From positions 124,001-188,000 of the forward strand of contig BCKL01000034.1 in NCBI GenBank assembly GCA_001600635.1: DNA of 64,000 nucleotides, read 5' to 3'. A program made the position numbers and the translations under genes. Positions 56,601 through 64,000 of the stretch are shown here, in pieces. Source of the stretch: Leucosporidium creatinivorum (taxonomy: Eukaryota; Basidiomycota; Microbotryomycetes; Leucosporidiales; Leucosporidiaceae). The first letter of the stretch is position 1. Every line of letters begins with the position of its first letter. Below the pieces are notes generated by a model that ran no database searches, was not told the DNA's origin, and saw nothing but the letters and a program-made list of their open reading frames with translations.

Positions 56601-57317
56601 CAGGCCTCATCATACTGCTGCTTCAACTTGAGCACCAGGGCATGTTGTTTCTCGTACGCTCCGAGGTGGCCTTCGACGAGGGAGCGGGAGGAGGCGATCC
56701 GACCAGAGTGGGAGTGGGACCAGGCTTCGAAGGGGGTTGCGATGGAGCGCTGTTAGTGATATAGAGGGAGTCAGTGGGGGGAGAAGGGGGAGAAAAGGAG
56801 AGAAAAGGACGCAACGAGCAAATCGTCGGCGAGTTGGAGGCGCGCTCGGCTCTCGCCTACTTGGGCGGTGAGGACTGCTTCGAAGCCGATGCGGAGGGAG
56901 GCCCCTTCGTCTGCAATTACGCGGAACAGTGTCAGCTATCTGCTCCTGCTCCTGCTGCCCTGCTACGAACTGACCCAAAGCGAAGCCATCTGATCTGAGA
57001 GCGGGGGGCATGAGCGCGTCGGCCATGTCCCTCTCTGCTCCAGCCCTCTGCTTGACGGTGTGGATGATTTCATGGGATTGGATGGTAGCCGAGTGGAGGT
57101 GGTCGTAGATGGCGGTGAAGCCTGTGCGGTAGTCTGTTGACCAGAACTGTTGGACGGAGAAGAGCAGGGAGAGAGAGGGAGCGTCAGTGCGGTGCTGCCC
57201 AGCTGCCAGAGAGGCAGGAAGAGAGAGAGAGGTACAGACAGAGTTGGCAAAGGAGAGAGGGAGGGAGACTGTAGCTGGTTGAGGTGTAGGTGCTGCTGTA
57301 GCAGAGTCTGAGCTCAT
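53664..57317 (-). CDS. F-BAR / DEP-like / RhoGAP protein (Rgd2-like)
   Basis: Predicted Rho-family GTPase-activating protein that binds curved membrane, similar in layout to yeast Rgd2. The N-terminal F-BAR region starts after NSFWSTDYRTGFTAIYDHLH and includes HEIIHTVKQRAGAERDMADA and a long charged helix region. A middle block, PSVSDAEKRKSWLYETPLAA, resembles the DEP-type insert. RhoGAP motifs follow: VASLLKLWLLELEVPPIVFS and LQKLSLSLARCIMRPKVETA. The C-terminal 250 residues are disordered Pro/Gly/Gln/Ser sequence ending GLEESEGEK. About ten exons. ATG 57,317 (MSSDSATAAPTP) was chosen; an in-frame ATG at 57,446 would add 43 residues. The catalytic arginine finger could not be placed with confidence. 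Confidence 0.75.
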
Positions 57318-58077
57318 CTTGCCTGAAGCTGAAGAGCGACTTGGCGGAGGGAGCGAGACCAGCGGGCGGTGGAGCTCAGACGGACGGGGAGGGAAGTTAG
57401 GGGTCAAATCAAAAGTTGGCTCTTCTTTGTACCTCTTTCTATTCATTAGATTGTGAATTGAGATGCTACAAGTGTAGTAATACTATACGGAGGTACTCCA
57501 ACTTTTCCCGTTGACTGCTCTGCTCTGCTCACCTGCATCAACGTTAACCTCTCCCTCTCTCCTCCTTCGGCTTTCGCTCTCTCTCCCTTGTTCGCTCTCG
57601 TCTCGTCGTCTCTACCGTCTCCCTCCCGCCTCGTCCCTACGCTACAGCACCGCCACCTCTTATACCTTCGATTGAGTTCAATCTGGCCGCCTCGCTGTAC
57701 CGAACCGCTCGCCTGTGGAGCCCATTCAGTCAGTTCAGTTGCGCCGAGCAGGCTATCTTCTGCTGATACCTTCTGCTCTCTCTGTTACCCTGCTATACTA
57801 CCACACTACAGCTCTTGGCTCGACTAGCTCCGTCTCGGCCCACCACCACCACCACCAATCTCGTAATCTCCTCCTCGCGTCTTTCTCCCTTTCCCCTTCT
57901 TTCTCTCCTTCTCTCTCCTCCAACTCGCGCTCCTTCTCCCGCTCCGCTCTCAGCTCCAAAGTGAGCTCTCGACCATCCTACAGCTCACACTAGCGCTCAC
58001 TCTGTACACCTTTACAGCCCACCCCAACCCTCGGTCTCTCTCGCCAACAGCAGCAGCAACAGCACCGCTACTTCTCC
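57318..58077. promoter_or_regulatory. divergent promoter interval between the RhoGAP gene and carbonic anhydrase
   Basis: 760 bases between outward-facing genes. The left end has the only AT-rich patch (TGTAGTAATACTATACGG near 57,473). The right two-thirds is C/T-rich with three CTACAGC words (about 57,640, 57,803, 57,977), and a 5' UTR intron ending near 58,017 is possible. No protein gene supported; a 92-residue Ser-rich frame is leader. Confidence 0.45.
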
Positions 58078-59458
58078 ATGTCAGTCCAACGCTCCGACCT
58101 CCTCCGCTCCATCTTGGACGCCAACGAGGTCAGTTTTCCTGTCTTCCTTCTTCCTGTCTTCCTGCTTCTTTCTGCTCATGCAGACTCTGTGTCCAAACAG
58201 GTCTACGCCTCCGCTTTCGCCCAAGCCGACCCCGCCCTGCTCAAGAAGCTGGCAAAGGGCCAATCCCCGAGGATCTGCTGGTTGGGTTGCTCCGACTCGC
58301 GCGTGTCGGCCGAGTTGTAAGCTTTCGTTTCTTCCTTGTGCTGCTCTCTAGCTGCTCGCTGTACGAAAGCAGGAGGACGGACAACCAGCTGATTTCGCGT
58401 TGGGGATTTGCGATGATGATGCAGGTCGACGGGAGTCGCGCCTGGGTCCATCTTTGTTCATGTGAGTAGTTCTTTTCACTTTCTGCTAGGAATCAGAGAC
58501 TCACTCGACTCTCCCACAGCGCAACGTCGCGCAATGCTTCCACGAGGGCGATCTCTCGGCCTCTGCGGCCCTCACCTACGCCGTCAACGTCCTGCAGGTC
58601 GAGGCCATCATTGTTTGTGGTCCGTTGCTCTCTCACCTTTCGCTACAAGCTAATCTGTACTGATGATGCGAGTTTGTGGAACAGGCCACACCGGTTGTGG
58701 AGGAGTCGCAGCGGCGATGATGGCCGCTCAGGATGAGAAGGCCAATGGACCCGCCACGCCTGCTAACGAGCACGAGAGGATCGTCTCGCAGTGGATCTCG
58801 CCCGTTCGTTCGGCTCTCCTTCCCCTCCCGCTCAAACTTGCCGCTAACATCCTCCCAATGCCTTCTCACTCACCCGCCGAACCCTCCGCCGAACCGAACG
58901 ACCCTCCAGATCAAGAACCTCGCTCTGACCCAACTGGACGCCAACTCGTCCACCTCTGAGCTCCGGGATCACACGACGCACGAGAACGGCTCCTCCTGCT
59001 CCCACTCGCACTACGATCCTCTCTCCCCCTCCTCCCTCGGCGAGTTGACGGACCGTCACGTAGCCGAGACGGTCAAGGCTGTGGCTGAGAGCTCAATTGT
59101 CAAGGGCGCTTGGAAGGAGGGGAGGCAGTTGAGCGTGCATGGGTGGGTGTACCATGTGAGTTTGGAGTTTGGAGCTAGGGCTTCTGGCTTCGGGGAGTGA
59201 GGAGAGAGGATGGAAGGCTGACCCGAGGGGGATGTGAACAGGTCGCAACTGCTAAGCTGAGGGATTTGGATATCGGGTGGAAGGGAGGTGAGTTTGCCCC
59301 TCTTCTTTCTCCTTCTTCCATTAACTAGGGCCGATTGCTGAGCCCTGCGCGTGTCTGCATGAACAGTCGGCATCCCCGCCGATTCCCTCTCCCGCCCCGG
59401 CTCGTTCGCAGGGAGCGAGACGTCCGAGCACTTGGTCGCTTCGGATGACGAGGCTTGA
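58078..59458 (+). CDS. beta-class carbonic anhydrase
   Basis: Zinc enzyme interconverting CO2 and bicarbonate. After MSVQRSDLLRSILDANE and an intron come VYASAFAQADPALLKKLAKG and the first zinc-ligand motif CWLGCSDSRV (Cys ligand with the Asp-Arg dyad). STGVAPGSIFVHRNVAQCF and the second ligand motif VCGHTGCGG follow. The C-terminal half contains a non-standard Ser/His-rich insertion (ENGSSCSHSHYDPLSPS) before HVAETVKAVAESS and LSVHGWVYHVATAKLRDLDI, the usual final strand. Eight exons. The tail ends LVASDDEA. No clear mitochondrial presequence is present from this ATG, though the leader frame upstream is open. Confidence 0.9.
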
Positions 59459-59794
59459 AACCTTATGAGCCATCATCACCGAGGACGAGGAGGAGGAGGA
59501 GGAGGCATTTCATATCGAGCGAGGGGAGAAGAGGTCCTTCGGCGCAAGGATTCGGCAAGAGGAGGTGTAGATAATTTGGAGCGCTAGCGGGGGTTCGTGT
59601 GTGATCTTTGAATCGTGTTTTTCTGAAGGGTCAATAGAATGGGTGCATGTTTTCTCTACACTCTCAGCCAGCTAGCCAGCGAGTTCCGAAGGCTCGCCTT
59701 CCTTCCTCCGGGCCAACAGCTCGACTTCGCCGGATCCGCTGCTCTTTCTCCTCCTCCTTCCCACTCCGCCTCGACGACCCCCAAGGACAAGCGA
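59459..59794. other. spacer between carbonic anhydrase and methylcitrate dehydratase
   Basis: 336 bases of 3' UTR plus promoter/leader. It includes GAGGACGAGGAGGAGGAGG near 59,482 and a C/T-rich leader with no start codon before 59,795 in the gene's frame. No gene supported. Confidence 0.45.
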
Positions 59795-62562
59795 ATGCTC
59801 GCCCTCCGTACCCCAGCTCTCACCCAGCGCGTCTCCCTCACTCTCACCGCTCGCACCCTCTCCACCGCCGCTGCTCGCCGTCTTGCCCCCGCATCCTCCT
59901 CGAGCTCGCTCTCGCTCTCCTCCTCCCGCCTCAACGCTTTCAACCCCAAGACTACCGCTCCTCTAGGCTCTAGGATGTCACACGGCGCTTCTGGAGAATC
60001 TACTGTACGTTTTTGTGCCCTCTCGCCTTCCCTCTCTGTTCTGCCGAGGAGCAGGAGAGTGAGGGGAGGAAACACGACGACGACGAGAGATGAGCTGCTG
60101 ACGCCCTCCCGCTGTGCGCGAATAGGTCCGCCCCGACCCCGATTCGGTGCTCACCAAGATTGCCGACTATGTCCACAACTATCAGGTTAGTCCCTAATTT
60201 CCTTACAGCTGAGCGAGCTGCTCGAATTGCGCTGCCCGTTAAGCCCGTCCGCTCGGCTCGCTCTCGAGTTTGAGATTCGAATCGCGCGGGCTGGGCGGGG
60301 AGGTCGGCTATCAACCCTCCAAGAGAAGGAGGATCAGTGTCAATAAGCTACTGACGGTGATGTTCAACATCACAGATCAACTCGGACGAAGCGATGAAGA
60401 CGGCTCGTCTCTGCCTCATTGATACGATTGGATGTGGATTGGAGGGACTGAGGGTCGACCCCAGTTGTAGGGCGTTGATGGAGCCTGTTGTACCCGTGAG
60501 TCTATTCGCTCTGTCGCTCAAGCCGACGTCGCTGCTGGGGGAAGGTGCGGGGTGCTGACCTTTCGACGTTTGGGTGCAATAGGACACCGTCGTGCCCAAT
60601 GGAGCCAAGATCCCTGGAACGCCCTACCAGATGGACCCTGTGTAAGCTGGTAGCCTCTCTCGACGTTGAGACAGAGCTGACCCTGTCGTCCGTCGACCTC
60701 AACAGCCGCGCCGCCTTCGCTATTGGAACTCAGATCCGCTGGTTGGACTTCAACGAGTGAGCTAGATCTCTCCTGTTGCTATACAGGCTCTATCGCTGAC
60801 CTCTGCTCTCCTACAGCTGTAAGCTTTCCCCTCCGAACCATCGCCGACCTTCCGGCGGACCTCGGATTTCGGCTCGGCTCTTTCCTTGACTTCAACTGAT
60901 CACCTGACCATCTTTGAACAACAGGCTTCCTCGCCGCCGAATGGGGCCACCCCTCCGACAACCTCGGCGCCATCCTCGCCGTCTCGGACTGGATCTCTCG
61001 CACCAACGTCGCTGCGGGCAAGGCTCCCTTGACCATCAAGGACGTCCTCGAGGGCATGATCATGGCGCATGAGATCCAAGGCTGCATGGCGTTGGAGAAC
61101 TCGTTCAACCGCGTAGGCCTGGACCACGTCATCCTCGTCAAGCTCGCCTCGGCCGCTGTCGTGTCCAAGCTCTTGGGCTTGACCCACTCGCAGACGATCG
61201 ATGTCGTCTCGCAGGTCTTTGTCGACGGACAGAGCTTGAGGACGTTCCGTCATGCGCCCAACACGGGATCGAGGAAGAGTTGGAGTGCTGGAGATGCTTG
61301 CATGCGTGCGGTGCACTTGGCTATTGCGGTCCAGAGGGGCCAGATGGGCATTCCTACGGTCCTTACGGCCAAGGGATGGGGATTCTATGATGTCTTGTTC
61401 AAGGGCAAGCAGTTCGAGTTCCAGCGCGAGTATGGATCTTAGTGAGTCGACCCGAGGTATGTGATTCGGCGTTGAGCAGCACTGACCCTCCTTCGCGTTG
61501 TCCAGCATCATGGAGAACGTGCTCTTCAAGTATGTTCTTTATCAAGCGAGAAGACTTGCTACGCCTCATCTGCATGATGACTAACCTTTCTCTCGTCTCG
61601 CAGGATCTCCTTCCCCGCCGAATTCCGTACGCTGCCTTCTCCTCCCTTGCACCTCAACTCTCGCTGACCCCCCTCTTTCGAACAGACGCCCAAACCGCCG
61701 CCGAAGCCTCCCTCATCCTCCACCACAAGCTCGCCGAGGCGGGCAAGACCTCAGACGACATTGCGCACATCCGCGTCCGCACCCAAGAGGCCGCCATCCG
61801 TATCATCGACAAGCAGGGACCTCTGGCTAACTTTGCGGATCGCGACCATGCTATTCAGTACATGATTGCTGTGCCCCGTGAGTTTGAGGGTCTGAGGAGA
61901 CAGGGGAGGGAAGCGAGCGACAGAGATTGACCCTCTTGCGCCGAACACAGTCATCTTCGGACGTCTTACCACTGAGGACTACTCTGATGCCGTCGCCGCC
62001 GACCCCCGCATCGACGAGCTTCGTGCCAAGGTGAGCTTGCCCTTCGCTTCGTGCTTCTCGCGAGCGCCGCCGAGCTGAGCTAACAGTGACTCGACCTCCC
62101 TCTTCACTCCATAGATCGCCTGCGAGGAGGACAAGACCTTTTCGGCCGAGTACCACGACCCCGAGAAGCGTTTCATCGGAAACGCCCTCACCATCACTCT
62201 CAAGGACGGCACCGTCCTCGACGAGGTGGGTTCACATTCTCCCCCTCGTGAACTCGCCTCGAGCGCAAGCTGACTCTTCTCCTCGTCCGCTTCCGCTACA
62301 GGTCCACATCGACTACCCCGTCGGCCACAAGCGCCGTCGCGCCGAGGGAGAGCCCCTCCTCAACGCCAAGTTCAAGAACCACATCACCCCTCACTTCTCG
62401 GCCGACCACGTCGAGAAGTACGTCGCTCGCTCGCTCTTTTCCCCCTAGTGAGCTCGAACTGACCTCACTTTCTCACCCAGGATCATCAAGACCGTCGCCG
62501 ACCAGAAGAGCCTCGAGTCGCTGCCTGTGCACAACTTTGTCGACCTGTTCGTCAAGGCTTAA
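59795..62562 (+). CDS. 2-methylcitrate dehydratase (PrpD family), mitochondrial
   Basis: PrpD-family enzyme dehydrating 2-methylcitrate to 2-methyl-cis-aconitate in the methylcitrate cycle, which clears propionyl-CoA. A classic Arg/Ser/Leu presequence is present (MLALRTPALTQRVSLTLTAR, then TLSTAAARRLAP). The body has MKTARLCLIDTIGCGLEGLR, IRWLDFND, FLAAEWGHPSDNLGAILAVS, MAHEIQGCMALENSFNRVGL, DHVILVKLASAAVV, FRHAPNTGSRKSWSAGDACM, LTAKGWGFYDVLFKGK, the later HHKLAEAGKTSDDIAHIRVR, and the tail FVDLFVKA. About twelve exons and some 540 residues match the family. Its substrate pool is supplied partly by valine/isoleucine breakdown, the route of the E1 alpha gene at 20,498. Confidence 0.93.
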
Positions 62563-62793
62563 GCGGCAGAGTATCACGAGGATTAGAAGTAGCAGTGCAA
62601 GATCAAACAAAATTTCAGTTTCATCGCTGTCTCTCGCTGTCTCTCGAAGCGAGCAGAGAGTAGAGAGCAGCGAGCGGCGAGTCCGAGCTCGCAAGTCCCG
62701 ACTCTCAAGCGAACGAGGCAGGGAACCGCTATGCACTGCACGTCTAATCAAGATCCGGCTTAACTAACTGACCATGGTCCTCAATTCTAGCTC
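62563..62793. other. convergent 3' region
   Basis: Short convergent interval. It contains runs such as AGAGAGTAGAGAGCAGCGAG near 62,656. No gene supported. Confidence 0.4.
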
Positions 62794-64000
62794 CTACTGC
62801 TTCCTCGTCGCGTCATCGCTCAAGAACACCGAAACAGCTAACACCTCATCCCCTCCCGCCTTCGCCAACGCAGCGATCAACTCCTCCCTCCCTGCCAACG
62901 GCAAGATGTTGCTCAATCGCTCCAGCTTGTCCTCGTCCACCGGTCCTCCCGTCGCCGTCGTCGTCGAAATGGCGGTGATGCTCGACCCGCTGCCGCTCGA
63001 GGAAGCGATGAGAGGAAGGGGCATGCTCCCGCTCGAAGAACCGTAAGAGAAGGATGCTCGACTCGGTAGACCGGCTTGAGTGAGGTTGGGAGAGGAGGAG
63101 GGCGAAGAGTGGGAGTACATGTTGACGTCGAGGCTGGATCTTGAGGTGCCGGGCATGCGAGGGCCGAGCGGTCGACCCGAGGCGGAGGAGATGGAGGAGG
63201 GCTGCGAGATGTTGAGAGAGGTGATGGAGGGTCGTTGGGAGATGGTGGCGAGTGAGCCGGGCTGCGGCGCAGAGATGGTGCCGAGTCCTCCTCCTCCGCC
63301 TGCACCGCCGTTGTGCTGCCCGCTGACAGATCGCTTCGAAGCTTTCCGACCGAGACCAGCGAAGAAGGACTTGTTGGAGGCGGCGGAGGGCGGCTTGGAG
63401 AAGGAGGAGGCAAAGGAGCGGGTCGAGCCGGCGGAAGGGTGAGCGAGCACGCCGGGGAAGGGGACGGAGGGGGTGAGGTCGCGTGGGCTGAAGCTGCCGT
63501 TGGGGATCTCTCGAGCTTTGTAGCCGTCGCCGCGACTGGGGAACGACGCTGAAGAAGCGTCTCGATCCCGTCGAGTCTTGCCGGGCGAGCCATGAGCGGT
63601 GGCTGCGCAGGGAGGCAAGGTTAGCGGTCGTCGACGAGAGCAGGTCGCGAGAACTTACAAGCATAGGCAGGCGTTGCAGCCGGCGCTCGTACAGCATTGA
63701 TCCATTCGCTCACGCCGCTCGACTCCTTGCGAAGCTGGTTGATCTTGGCAGCGTAGATGAGAGCTCGGTCGCCAGGCGTTCTCGCCTTCTTGAGCTCGGG
63801 TGCGATGGAGAGGCAGGCGGGGAGAGGGCGACGACGATGCAGTCGGTCGAGTCGTGTAGCTGGCGTAGAGGAGGAGAGGGAAGGTGAAGACGGGAGGGCG
63901 GGAAGCGTCGAGTACAGCGCTGGCGACTTGGGCAGATCTGGCAGTCGACTCTCCGACGTTCGACGATCCATGCTTGCCCGAGGCGGCGGCGGTGGGGGCG
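62794..64000 (-). CDS. unrecognised Ser-rich protein, C-terminal part (partial)
   Basis: The reading frame continues to the right edge without a stop. ATG 63,971 (MDRRTSESRLPDLPKSP) could be a start, but the frame is open upstream with Pro codons, so the gene may begin outside the window. A helical stretch, PELKKARTPGDRALIYAAKI then NQLRKESSGVSEWINAVRAP, precedes one intron and a long Ser/Gly/Pro-rich region. The protein ends with a compact helical segment, EDKLERLSNILPLAGREELI then AALAKAGGDEVLAVSVFLSD, whose layout resembles a CUE/UBA-type ubiquitin-binding fold. That similarity is by eye only. The stop is TAG 62,794-62,796. Confidence 0.65.

Noticed and set aside
20498-62562. Catabolic cluster linking the keto-acid dehydrogenase and methylcitrate dehydratase genes
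   Set aside because: The two act in connected pathways but lie about 37 kb apart with many unrelated genes between, so no clustering is supported.
1-64000. tRNA or rRNA genes, CRISPR arrays, LTR elements, DNA transposons
   Set aside because: None seen on reading: no cloverleaf-type blocks, regularly spaced repeats, terminal repeats with element genes, or transposase/reverse-transcriptase motifs.

Overview
The window is a gene-dense, GC-rich fungal nuclear sequence. Nearly every gene is cut by several short introns (about 50-150 nt) with GTGAGT/GTGAGC-type donors, a CTGAC-type branch site close to the 3' end and CTACAG/CGCAG acceptors. That architecture, the DUF6534-like membrane proteins and the protein repertoire point to a basidiomycete yeast, probably Pucciniomycotina/Microbotryomycetes. 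The rank below Basidiomycota is inference. About 22 protein genes, three partial gene relics and no RNA genes were recognised.

Layout. 1-7,420: tandem cluster of three DUF6534-like multi-span membrane proteins on the + strand, followed by a decayed fourth copy; the tail of a further gene may enter at the left edge. 7,461-15,599: mitochondrial GatA amidotransferase (-) divergent from glycogen debranching enzyme GDB1 (+). 16,052-20,445: a Zn2Cys6 transcription factor lying between GDB1 and a second copy of the GDB1 3' end. 20,498-22,503: branched-chain keto-acid dehydrogenase E1 alpha (-). 22,620-30,084: an MTR-like amino-acid transporter (-), an F-box protein (-) and, beyond it, a second copy of the transporter's 3' end. 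30,415-37,073: EFR3 (-), an F-box protein (+) and AIM32 (-). 37,562-41,646: two tandem secreted LPMO-like proteins whose predicted mature N-terminus is histidine. 41,968-46,390: cytochrome P450 and a steroid-5-alpha-reductase-family protein, both (-). 46,678-52,246: TMA16 and BUD6 (+). 52,547-57,317: an unrecognised acidic protein and an F-BAR/DEP/RhoGAP protein (-). 58,078-62,562: beta-carbonic anhydrase and 2-methylcitrate dehydratase (+). 62,794-64,000: C-terminal part of an unrecognised serine-rich protein (-).

How the genes fit together. Most are unlinked housekeeping functions: glycogen breakdown, mitochondrial tRNA charging, valine/leucine/isoleucine and propionyl-CoA catabolism, polarity (BUD6, RhoGAP, EFR3) and ribosome biogenesis. 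The non-routine parts are the DUF6534 cluster, the LPMO-like pair, the P450/reductase pair, and two single genes each bracketed by direct repeats made from a neighbour's 3' end. Introns and spacers on both strands also carry a recurrent GCCGAG/CTCGGC word, often next to the branch site.

Limits. Intron boundaries were placed by eye from splice consensus, reading frame and paralogue comparison, so gene spans are firmer than individual exons. No database search was possible.
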